The notes under the pieces are model-generated. The model did not search any database, was not told the DNA's origin, and saw only the letters and a program-made list of their open reading frames with translations. A stretch of DNA of 64,000 nucleotides from Tumebacillus flagellatus (GTDB taxonomy: Bacteria > Bacillota > Bacilli > Tumebacillales > Tumebacillaceae). Below are positions 36,046 to 43,321 of the stretch, in pieces; the first letter of the stretch is position 1, and each line of letters starts with the position of its first letter. Location of the stretch: the NCBI RefSeq assembly GCF_000714935.1, contig NZ_JMIR01000017.1, positions 1-64,000 on the forward strand. Reading direction: 5' to 3'. The position numbers and the translations under genes are program-made.

Positions 36046-36643
36046 TGGTTCCTTCCACCTTTCGCGGGAGAGTGGGTTCTTCAAACGAGACACGCAGTTG
36101 CCGGAGCGCCAGATGATGACGCGACTTCACCGTGCCAAGCGGAATTTGCAACAGGTCGGCGATCTGCTCCAGCGTGTAGTGCTGGAAGTAGCGCAGAATC
36201 ACGACGACGCGCAGTTTGTGCGACAGGTCTCCCACGCGCTGCACCAGCTCTTGGCGGGTCTCGCCGTCGAGCACCTGCGCTTCCGGCTCGGGCAGGGGTT
36301 CGTGGAGATCGAGCGCTTTCTTGCGGTCGAGAAGGCGCAGGCGGCGCCAGACTTTGCGCTTCCAATCTTGGACGGTGCGCACGGTCAGGCCGTGCAGCCA
36401 GAAGCGAAACTCGCGCGCGGCGTCATACGTGTCCAGCGACTTCCACATCCGAATGTAGACCTCGTTAACGATGTCGGCGGCGTCCTGCCGGTCCGGGATG
36501 AGAAAAGACACGAGACGGTAGACATCGTCGCAGGTGTTCGTATATACCACTTCGAAAGCTTGGCGATCGCCGGCGATCAACTTCTCGATCCAAACTTTCC
36601 ATTCCTGATTCGTGAAGGGGTCTTGCTCCTTGATTTGGCTCAT
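36035..36643 (-). CDS. ECF RNA polymerase sigma factor
   Basis: 202 residues. Region 2 (DRQAFEVVYTNTCDDVYRLVSF, ...AADIVNEVYIRMWKSL) and region 4 (RVVVILRYFQHYTLEQIADLLQIPLGTVKSRHHLALRQLR) are intact. ATG 36643 with GGGAGGG. Co-transcribed with its presumed anti-sigma factor from a promoter that looks autoregulated. The pair sits between mnmL and mnmM in the opposite direction. Confidence 0.92.
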   Translation of the reverse strand: MSQIKEQDPFTNQEWKVWIEKLIAGDRQAFEVVYTNTCDDVYRLVSFLIPDRQDAADIVNEVYIRMWKSLDTYDAAREFRFWLHGLTVRTVQDWKRKVWRRLRLLDRKKALDLHEPLPEPEAQVLDGETRQELVQRVGDLSHKLRVVVILRYFQHYTLEQIADLLQIPLGTVKSRHHLALRQLRVSFEEPTLPRKVEGTNVY

Positions 36644-36677
36644 TGGGGGGCCCTCCCATCGTGCTCATTCACCCGTA

Positions 36678-36706
36678 TCTTCGCTCTGAACCGGAAAAAG
36701 GTTCAG
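36678..36706 (-). promoter_or_regulatory. Candidate autoregulated ECF promoter with palindrome
   Basis: On the minus strand TGAACC (36700-36705), 16 bases, CGAAGA (36678-36683). This fits the AAC-type -35 and CG-starting -10 of ECF promoters. The -35 lies in one arm of a perfect inverted repeat CTGAACC-N7-GGTTCAG (36686-36706). Confidence 0.6.
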
Positions 36707-36753
36707 TGATTTCTTGAGAAAATTTTACAACATGAGAGGAGAGTTGTCCGAAC

Positions 36754-37317
36754 ATGGTGATCAAACCGATGTTTTCGTATGTGCGGGCGTTGCTTGCCGA
36801 GGTTTTGCGGGAGGGGGACGTCGCGGTGGACGGCACGGTCGGCAAGGGCCACGACACGCTGTTTCTCGCGCAGTCGGTGGGAGACACAGGCCGCGTGTAC
36901 GGGTTTGACATTCAAGAGGAAGCGTTGGCGGCGGCACGGACCCGCGTGGAAGAAGCAGGCGTGGCGGAGCGGGTCGTTTTTTTCCAAGAGAGCCATGAGC
37001 GGATGCGCGAGTTTGTGGCGGGGCCGGTCCAAGCGGCGATGTTCAACCTCGGCTACCTGCCGGGCGGCGACCCGTCGGTGGTCACGACGACGGGGAGCAC
37101 GTTGCCCGCTTTGGAGGCGGCGCTGGAGTTGCTCGCGCCGGGCGGAATTCTCACGATCATGCTCTACAGGGGGCACGAAGAGGGCGAAGCGGAGTCGGAA
37201 GCGGTGTTGGAATGGGCGCACGCGCTCGACACGAGACGCTGCCACGTCCTGCTCTATCGCTTTTGGAATCAAAAAAATTCCCCGCCGCTTCTCCTCGCCA
37301 TCGAAAAACGCCGGTAA
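36754..37317 (+). CDS. mnmM: tRNA methyltransferase MnmM/YtqB
   Basis: 187-residue class I methyltransferase. Motif I DGTVGKGHDT, motif II VYGFDIQ, catalytic-region FNLGYLPGGD and a C-terminal strand set ending PPLLLAIEKR. In B. subtilis YtqB (MnmM) methylates aminomethyl-2-thiouridine at the wobble position of tRNA, so it completes the step begun by MnmL. It stands alone here behind the insertion of the sigma pair. ATG 36754 with AGAGGAGAG about nine bases upstream. Confidence 0.88.
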   Translation: MVIKPMFSYVRALLAEVLREGDVAVDGTVGKGHDTLFLAQSVGDTGRVYGFDIQEEALAAARTRVEEAGVAERVVFFQESHERMREFVAGPVQAAMFNLGYLPGGDPSVVTTTGSTLPALEAALELLAPGGILTIMLYRGHEEGEAESEAVLEWAHALDTRRCHVLLYRFWNQKNSPPLLLAIEKRR

Positions 37318-37320
37318 AGT

Positions 37321-37347
37321 TGTAACGCAGCGGGCGTGTTCCGCGAC
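37321..37347 (+). promoter_or_regulatory. SigX-type ECF promoter
   Basis: TGTAAC (37321-37326), exactly 17 bases, CGAC (37344-37347). This is the known B. subtilis SigX consensus. It lies directly before a sigma gene, as expected for autoregulation. Confidence 0.75.
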
Positions 37348-37392
37348 TAGATGTGCAAGAGAATTACGCTTAGGAGAGAGAAGGTGGGTTTC

Positions 37393-37941
37393 ATGGTGGA
37401 ACATGATCTTGACGAGTGGTACCGGCTCTACCACCGGGACGTGTTTACGTACATCGGCTTCCAAGTGAAGAGCCGCCAAGACGCGGAGGACATCGCCCAA
37501 GAAGTGTTCGTGCGCGTCTTGCTCGGCGTGGACCGTTTTCAAGGCTTGGCCTCGCCCAAAACGTGGATTTTGACGATCGCCCGGCGCACGGTGGTGGATT
37601 GGTACCGCAAGAAAAAGTTCAAGAATCTGTTCTCCCTGAGCCACGCCGAGGAAGTGCCGAGCGACGAGTTGAGCGCGTATGAAACAGTCGAGCGTCACGC
37701 CAAGGAAGCGGCGTTGCGCGACGCTCTGCGCGGGTTGAAACAAGACATGCGCGACGTGGTGGTGCTTCGGATGATGCAGGAGTTTTCCACCGAAGAGACG
37801 GCGCAAATTCTCGGTTGGACGTCGGCGAAGACACGAACCACCCTGCACCGCGCGATGAAAAAACTGCAACAGCACTTAGGCGAAGACCCGCTGTTTGACG
37901 AATGGGCGCACGCCGCAGAGGAAGGAGCGAGAGCACGATGA
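37393..37941 (+). CDS. ECF sigma factor, SigX-like
   Basis: 182 residues. Region 2: WYRLYHRDVFTYIGF, DAEDIAQEVFVRVL, FQGLASPKTWILTIARRTVVDWYRKKK. Region 4: VVVLRMMQEFSTEETAQILGW followed by KTRTTLHRAMKKLQQ. The promoter and the long single-span anti-sigma partner resemble the B. subtilis sigX-rsiX unit, which controls surface charge and resistance to cationic peptides; that role is inferred. ATG at 37393 follows GAAGGTGGG. Confidence 0.88.
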   Translation: MVEHDLDEWYRLYHRDVFTYIGFQVKSRQDAEDIAQEVFVRVLLGVDRFQGLASPKTWILTIARRTVVDWYRKKKFKNLFSLSHAEEVPSDELSAYETVERHAKEAALRDALRGLKQDMRDVVVLRMMQEFSTEETAQILGWTSAKTRTTLHRAMKKLQQHLGEDPLFDEWAHAAEEGARAR

Positions 37942-39389
37942 GCGACCCGCGTTGGAACCACCTGCCCGAAGAACTCAAGTCCCTCGGAAAAAAATCCCCC
38001 GACACCCCTTCGGACCCTGCGGCGTTCAAAGAGCGCGTCCTGCGCGAGTACGAGCGCCGCACCCGCTGGCATCTGCGCGCGCGCTGGATGCGGCGCGGGG
38101 TGGTCTTGGCGGGCGTCTGCACGGCGGCGCTGCTCGGCGTGCTCGTCGCAAAGCCGGCACTTTCGCCGCAAGAGGCACCGCCTCTGCAGTCGGCCAAGTC
38201 TGTCGCGAAGCATGCGCCGCTTACGAAACAAGAAGTCGTCGAGCGTTACTTCAACTTCATCTTGCAAAAACGTCCCTCGCTGGCAGACGCGAATCTCGCC
38301 CAAAATCTGAGAGGCAAACTCCCGGTCTTTGGACAAAACCGCACCAACCCGCATCTGACCGGGTATCGCCTGAAAGCTTTGGCGGGCGATCAGTATGAAG
38401 TCACGCTGAACTGGGCGACGTACGGAGCGGAAGCGAGGCTGGAAGTTTTGCAAGTCAGCATGGCGCAAGAGAGCGGAAACTGGGTGATTTCCGGGATGAA
38501 GCAGACGCAGCAGCGCGTGTTTGCAAGCCGCGACCAAGCGACGGTGCGGGCAGAACTTTCGCTTGGCAGCGGAAAAACGGAAGCGGCCGGCGCCGGGGTC
38601 TTGCCGTCGAAGAACGGATGGAGCTTTTTCGCCGCCGATCCGACGGATGCGAACCGCGCGGCGTTCGCTCAGCAGGGAGACCGTCCGCTCGTGTACGTCT
38701 GGCAAACCGACCGGAGCGCCCCGAAGCTGACGGCGACGATGCCGGAAGGGGAGATCGGCGAGATGCTCTGGGGCGAAGACGGGCTGCTCGTCGTGAACTT
38801 CTCGCCCAAGACGAACTTGAAAGCGCAAGAGATATGGTTCGTGGATACAGCCAAAGGCGACGTGTACATGGACGAGTGGCTGGTCGCGCAACTGAAGGAA
38901 CGGAACATCTCCGACGCCCATGCGGTGCACATGCTGGCTGGAAATCGTCTGGAGCTCAGGAGCGGGACGAGGGCGTTTTTGGCGGATTTGACGAAGCACG
39001 AGTGGTCGGAGGAGAACGTGCCGCCGCTGCAGATGGAAGAGTCGGTGTTTGAGGGGCAAGCGTCGAACTTGCCGACGCAGGAGTTGAGTTTCTTCAGCGC
39101 GGAAAGCGCGCAGGAGTGGTTGGGCAAGATCAACCTGCCGCCGGGTCTGCAGATCGACCCGGCGCGGGACGTCGGGTTCTACGTGCTCAACGGCAGCGTG
39201 GAGTCGCTGACGCTCGATTCGGGAAGCTTGCAAGTCGAGGTGTCCAAAAACCCCGGTCACTTGCAAGTTCTGCGGGTGCCGCTGGAGAAATTGAAGCAAT
39301 CCGGCCTGTCCGGGAAGCAGATGACGATCAGCGTGTACGACGAGAGCGGCACGCCGATCTTGGGGCAAACGCAAGTACGGGTGCCGTAA
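37938..39389 (+). CDS. Anti-sigma factor, RsiX-like, single membrane span
   Basis: 483 residues overlapping the sigma gene by four bases (ATGA). Cytoplasmic part about 1-50, one hydrophobic segment about 52-70 (VVLAGVCTAALLGVLVA), then a large extracytoplasmic region of about 410 residues containing a domain-like segment (VVERYFNFILQKRPSLADA to WVISGMKQ) and a second half of unknown fold. Longer than RsiX (about 370). It probably holds the sigma factor at the membrane until a signal is sensed outside. Confidence 0.78.
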   Translation: MSDPRWNHLPEELKSLGKKSPDTPSDPAAFKERVLREYERRTRWHLRARWMRRGVVLAGVCTAALLGVLVAKPALSPQEAPPLQSAKSVAKHAPLTKQEVVERYFNFILQKRPSLADANLAQNLRGKLPVFGQNRTNPHLTGYRLKALAGDQYEVTLNWATYGAEARLEVLQVSMAQESGNWVISGMKQTQQRVFASRDQATVRAELSLGSGKTEAAGAGVLPSKNGWSFFAADPTDANRAAFAQQGDRPLVYVWQTDRSAPKLTATMPEGEIGEMLWGEDGLLVVNFSPKTNLKAQEIWFVDTAKGDVYMDEWLVAQLKERNISDAHAVHMLAGNRLELRSGTRAFLADLTKHEWSEENVPPLQMEESVFEGQASNLPTQELSFFSAESAQEWLGKINLPPGLQIDPARDVGFYVLNGSVESLTLDSGSLQVEVSKNPGHLQVLRVPLEKLKQSGLSGKQMTISVYDESGTPILGQTQVRVP

Positions 39390-39512
39390 AAAAGAAAAAC
39401 GTCATGCCCCCAGTAAGCGACTATAAACTGCAAGATGAGGGGAAATATCTCTCTAAACCTCGCATTTGACGGTGTAGAGCTCCTCTGCGAACTAAAGAAC
39501 CACATATCGTTT

Positions 39513-39558
39513 GGACTGCCCCTTCGCCAACATGCTGCGGAAGGGCAGTCTTTTTTTG
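39513..39558 (+). terminator. Terminator after the sigX-like operon
   Basis: GACTGCCCCTT pairs with AAGGGCAGTC, then seven T residues. The 120 bases between the anti-sigma stop and this hairpin hold nothing recognisable. Confidence 0.75.
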
Positions 39559-39559
39559 C

Positions 39560-40199
39560 GATCACCAGGAAGAAGAGTCTTGTGAGAATTTTGTGAGACG
39601 GGTTTGGTAGAATGCAGACGCCGTTGCCACGCTCGATACTCCTCCACACTCGGAGTAAACGGAGCCACTTTCTTGGCATCCGTCGGATTGCAGGTGAACC
39701 AATGTCTGCAATGATTCTTTCGTCCGGGCACGAGCGATGTTCTCCAAGAGCCTTCCCAACCGAATCGACGTGATCGGAAAGGCGCAGGTCTCGAAATAGA
39801 CATGTTGCTTCCCGTTCGACAACAACCACAAACTGTAGTAAAAAGTCACGCTGCTCCCCAGAGCGACCAGAACATCCATGTTCGCGCTGCGATGGAGCAA
39901 CAATCGAAACAACCCGCGAAAAAACCGCCACCCCGCTACAACTTGCAGTTGCGCAGCGAGTATCAACTGCAAGATTGGATGGGAGAAGGCGGTAACAGCA
40001 GGCAACGGCACACCGATCATGCGGAGCATGTACCACAAAAAAGGCAGGGGGAGCAGAGCGGGTACACGAACATCTCAAGTTCGGAACGATGACCGCCTTC
40101 CTCTGAAAGTTTTCTGTCCGCAGGGGGAACTTTCGCCCTGAAACCAAGACGTTCAATGCGGGCCGCGCACGCTGTACAGGTCATCCCGTCGATCTGCAA
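39560..40199 (-). pseudogene. copA: Decayed copper-exporting P-type ATPase (copA) fragment
   Basis: Two reading frames hold pieces of one CopA. First comes a metal-binding start MQIDGMTCTACAARIER joined abruptly to LGFRAKVPPADRKL, so the middle of the domain is deleted. After a frameshift follow the early membrane helices with FLWYMLRMIGVPLP-, ANMDVLVALGS- and YFET-containing segments. The coding trace ends before the CPC helix and the DKTGT phosphorylation site, so no active pump can be made. Last recognisable segment is near 39690. A functional copy must be elsewhere if copper export is retained. Confidence 0.82.
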
Positions 40200-40388
40200 C
40201 GTGAGCTTATGAACTTGTCTCTATGTCATGGACTTGCGCCTCCCTTCTCCTTCAAGTCTATGAGCTTGCCCCGCATTCCCGCATAGCCCGTGTGGGTCAG
40301 TCTGCGGTTTGCTGATCGGATCTGGAGCCGTTTGTCCGCATGGTTCGTTGGCGAAGTGGGCGGCGTGGGCGGACGAACGTTTTTGTGA

Positions 40389-40438
40389 GAAAAAAAGACC
40401 GTGCTTCCTCATCAAAAGAGAGGGGGCACGGTCTTTTA
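40389..40438 (-). terminator. Terminator of the ycnI operon
   Basis: Leftward hairpin with arms AAAGACCGTGC and GCACGGTCTTT, followed on the minus strand by TTTTTTTCTC. It overlaps the stop codon of the small lipoprotein gene. Confidence 0.8.
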
Positions 40439-40552
40439 GCGCGCTTTGATCTTGGTTGTTCCGCATAGCTCTGAATGCTGCATGTTGCCGCACCCGGTGA
40501 AAGTGACTGCGACAGTGAGCAACAAGAGGAGTAAAAAAACTTTTCTAAGCAT
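40436..40552 (-). CDS. 38-residue lipoprotein encoded behind ycnI
   Basis: Short gene with GAGGAG eight bases before its ATG. The peptide starts MLRKVFLLLLLLTVAVTFTGC, a complete lipoprotein signal with the lipobox TFTGC, leaving a mature part of only about 18 residues (CGNMQHSELCGTTKIKAR) with two Cys, one His and one Met. It lies 27 bases after ycnI on the same strand before the terminator. The metal-ligand-rich mature peptide and the YcnI neighbour suggest copper binding; this is inference. It may alternatively be the remnant of a longer lipoprotein. Confidence 0.65.
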   Translation of the reverse strand: MLRKVFLLLLLLTVAVTFTGCGNMQHSELCGTTKIKAR

Positions 40553-40579
40553 GAGGAACGCTCCTCTTCGAATGGAGGC

Positions 40580-41227
40580 TTACGCGCGTTTGCGGAACAG
40601 ACCTAAGAGCGAGAGCAGCAGGGCAGCACCGGAGATGATGTACGGAACGGTGTTGCTCGATCCAGTGTTTTCGGACGTGGTTGTCGGAGCGGCGGTTTCC
40701 TGTTTATTGTCTTCCGTTTTCTTCGCATCATCATGGTGGTCGGCCTCGGCGGTGCCTGCCGCTTTGATCGTGGTGACGGAAGCCGGAGTTTTGGAGCCTT
40801 CGTCGCCCGTCCACTCCACGACAGAGTTGTCCGCATAGGTTTGGTAAGCTTTCCACGCGAGTTTGCCGGATCCTGCTTCTTTCGGGTTGGCGCCGATGAA
40901 GTTGAACTCGATGAATTCTCCCGGCTTAATCCCGCCGGCGGTTGCCGTCCAGACGAGAGCTTTGTTCGTTCCGTCGGCGTTTTTTTCGAAGGAGTAGTCC
41001 CATCCCGCGATCGGTTCGACGGTGGAGACTTTTTCGCCTGCCGGGAATTCAACACGCACTTTGGTGGTGTTGATGTCTTTTTCGACAGGAACTCGAACGG
41101 TATATTTTTCATACGCGCCGGTCGTCGTCTCTTTCGGCCAGACGGTGACGTGCGCGCTTGCAACTTGAGTGACGCTTAGCAGGCTGCCTGCTACGACGAG
41201 GGCTGCCAACCAGTTCATTTTTTTCAT
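40580..41227 (-). CDS. ycnI: YcnI-family copper-binding membrane protein (DUF1775)
   Basis: 215 residues: signal peptide (about 1-25), then a mature N-terminus beginning HVTVWP whose histidine is the Cu(II) ligand in characterised YcnI. The DUF1775 domain follows (about 26-150), then a His/Asp/Lys-rich low-complexity linker (ADHHDDAKKTEDNK) and a C-terminal anchor helix (IISGAALLLSLLGLF) with RKRA. In B. subtilis ycnI sits with the copper importer ycnJ and regulator ycnK, both absent here. Leftward transcription from a promoter region at 41228-41400. Confidence 0.92.
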   Translation of the reverse strand: MKKMNWLAALVVAGSLLSVTQVASAHVTVWPKETTTGAYEKYTVRVPVEKDINTTKVRVEFPAGEKVSTVEPIAGWDYSFEKNADGTNKALVWTATAGGIKPGEFIEFNFIGANPKEAGSGKLAWKAYQTYADNSVVEWTGDEGSKTPASVTTIKAAGTAEADHHDDAKKTEDNKQETAAPTTTSENTGSSNTVPYIISGAALLLSLLGLFRKRA

Positions 41228-41403
41228 GGTGTGTGTTTCCTCCTAAGGTCTAACGTACACTCCTTAGTCTATCTTGAAGTGTGTTCTGACCAAATAGCCT
41301 TTTTGAGCTATTTTACGACCTGTCAAAAACAAGTAACAAGATTAGCCCGGTTGAGTCATATGGCAAAAAATTGCGTCGTGATCGAATCGATCCGTTTTGA
41401 AAG
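41228..41403. promoter_or_regulatory. Upstream region of ycnI with a small inverted repeat
   Basis: Contains AATAGC-N8-GCTATT (41293-41312) in the ycnI leader. On the minus strand TTGTTA, 18 bases, TAAAAT could be the ycnI promoter. Nothing decisive identifies a copper regulator site. Confidence 0.35.
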
Positions 41404-42301
41404 GTGGTAAAATTGCCCCCCGGCACCTATGAGGGACCCCTCTCTATACGAAAACCGATTCAGGTCGAAGCGGAACAGACGCGCATCATCTCTTCGAAGA
41501 GCGCTTCGTCTGATGAACCGCTGTTGCTCTTGGAAACAAACGGAGCCACCGTCCGAGGGTTGCAACTTGAAGGGAGTCAGGATGGACTCGTGGTTCACGG
41601 TGACAACAACCAGATTCAAGATGTCGCCATCACGACCAGCAAAACGGCGGTTAAGTTGGAGAATTCGAATCGAAATCTGGTGCAGAAGTTGCGCATCCGC
41701 GGGAGTGCAGCCGATCTTGAACAGCGCGGAAACGGCGCGGGAAAGAGCACCCTCATTAAAATGGTCGTGGGGATCAGCCGCCCTACGACCGGAACCATTC
41801 GTGTGCAGGGCTTGGAGTGGCGGCGCAATCGTGAAGAGTACGCGAGAAGGATCGGATTCATGCCAGATGATTTTCAATTCTCCGGCGGCATGAGCGCATG
41901 GGAAACCCTCTGTTTTTACTCCGGACTGCGCGGAGTGGGGAAACAGCGGGCGGCCGAGGTGATGGACATCGTCGGCTTGACGGAGGCGGGACAGAAACAG
42001 GTTTCCGCTTTTTCCAAAGGGATGCGGCAACGCCTTCTGTTAGCTCAAGCTTTGCTTGCGCGACCGGCTCTCTTGGTGCTCGACGAACCGACCAACGGGC
42101 TTGACCCGTATTGGATGGAGTCGTTGGCCGGTTTTGTTTTCGACGCATCAATTGGATGTCGCCGAAGCGGTTGCGGATGAAGTCGTGTTTCTCAACCAAG
42201 GGCGCGTGATCAGCCAAGGCAGCGTGCAGAGTTTCCAAGGCGGGCTGACGGACGTTTTCCATACCTCGCTCAAACGAAATCAAAAAAGCGAAGCGGAGTG
42301 A
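41404..42301 (+). pseudogene. nosD-nosF remnant fused by internal deletion
   Basis: The first 100 codons match the parallel-beta-helix maturation protein NosD (PPGTYEGPLSIRKPI, NGATVRGLQLEGSQDGLVV) but lack a signal peptide. At about 41730 the frame passes directly into the middle of a Walker A, NGAGKSTLIKMVVG, of the ABC ATPase NosF, whose P-loop start is missing. The ATPase continues through FSKGMRQRLLLAQ and LLVLDEPTNGLDPYWMESLAG, then shifts frame near 42135; the tail STHQLDVAEAVADEVVFLNQGR lies in another frame to 42301. NosD, NosF and NosY normally mature copper sites of nitrous oxide reductase. No nosZ, nosY or nosL is present. Confidence 0.85.
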
Positions 42302-42324
42302 ACGGCACTCCGCTTCGCTTTTTT
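42282..42324. terminator. Perfect bidirectional terminator
   Basis: Nineteen-base perfect arms (AAAAAAGCGAAGCGGAGTG and its complement) around a five-base loop. It serves the rightward nos remnant and the leftward oxidase-like operon, and overlaps both stop codons. Confidence 0.95.
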
Positions 42325-43321
42325 AAGATTGTGCTTGTCCGGTTTGGTAGGGCTCCAAGTACAGATCGCGCACTTCGTGGCGCATCACGCCCATCACCCC
42401 CAGCAGAAGCACCACGTGCATCCCGGCGATCAAGACCGCTTTGCGGGAAGGCTTTTTCAGGACGTTTCCCAGCACGTACAGCAAGGACAGGCCCAAAAGG
42501 AAGGCGCACAAGAGGAGAACCAGATGGAATCCGCTCAACATCGAGGCGCGGACCCGATCGTCCAAGCTGATCAAGAGCAAAGGACCTGCGATCAGTTGGC
42601 CGGCTGTGAAAATCAAGGCCACGCGACGGCCAAACCTCGACACAAACTCGTAAGGCAGCGTGGAATTCGATCTCCGCTTCCGGTTCGCCCAGATCAGGAA
42701 GTAGATGCCTGTCACCGACAAACTGGCAAACAGGAAATGCAAGTACCGTTGGAAAAGGGTCGGGTACGTGACAAGTGCGGAGAAAAAACCGTGAGTCTCT
42801 TGCCAAAGCGCAGGGTACAGCATCGAGACCACGTTGGTGAAGAAGATCAACGGAACGAACAACAGGCACAAGGCTCCCAATGCGCCGATGAACAAGTGCA
42901 GCCCTTTCCGGTTTTGCCAACGATCCCACGTAAATTTGTACAAGTACAGCAAAAGGAAGGCTGCGATCAGCAAGGGAATCAGCAACAACCATGCGTTTCC
43001 GATCAAGATCGTGGAGGTGTAGAAAAAACGTGTATAGATGGTGCTGATGACCAGCAAGGGGCCGACACCCAGCACGACGGCGATGCTTTTGAAAACGGAG
43101 ACTTGGGTGGCTAACGCTTTGGCCGTTTGGTTCCATTCCGAACGCTTGGTCATCATCCCGCGAAGTTCGCTGTACACCGCCAAGAGGGAGCCTGACAGCA
43201 TGAGGTTGACGAACACGATATGCAAGATGAACGCCAGGATGAGCAAGACCTTAAATACGCCGATGTCACCGGGAATCGGCAAGGAGAGATCGACAGGAAT
43301 CGGATAGGAGGTGTTATTCAT
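42323..43321 (-). CDS. CydA-like membrane subunit of a cytochrome bd-type oxidase relative
   Basis: 332 residues, about eight to nine hydrophobic segments. It resembles a diverged CydA: IAFILHIVFVNLMLSG-type first helix, then an RFFYTSTILIGNAWLL segment, KFTWDRWQN loop, and YPTLFQRYLHFLFASLSVTG, whose histidine is in the place of the b558 ligand of CydA. Its TWDRW loop is shared with the upstream partner, so the two are paralogues. Start at 43321 (AGAGGA upstream) overlaps the partner by eight bases; the frame extends 24 codons further up without a site. Likely the second subunit of a complex with the next gene. Confidence 0.7.
   Translation of the reverse strand: MNNTSYPIPVDLSLPIPGDIGVFKVLLILAFILHIVFVNLMLSGSLLAVYSELRGMMTKRSEWNQTAKALATQVSVFKSIAVVLGVGPLLVISTIYTRFFYTSTILIGNAWLLLIPLLIAAFLLLYLYKFTWDRWQNRKGLHLFIGALGALCLLFVPLIFFTNVVSMLYPALWQETHGFFSALVTYPTLFQRYLHFLFASLSVTGIYFLIWANRKRRSNSTLPYEFVSRFGRRVALIFTAGQLIAGPLLLISLDDRVRASMLSGFHLVLLLCAFLLGLSLLYVLGNVLKKPSRKAVLIAGMHVVLLLGVMGVMRHEVRDLYLEPYQTGQAQS

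Noticed and set aside
39257-40156. 299-codon minus-strand open frame
   Set aside because: It runs across the end of the anti-sigma gene and a terminator, and the recognisable CopA pieces lie in other frames.
41293-41312. AATAGC-N8-GCTATT as a copper-regulator operator
   Set aside because: Short arms and no match to the GC-rich CsoR or CopY consensus; listed only as part of the upstream region.
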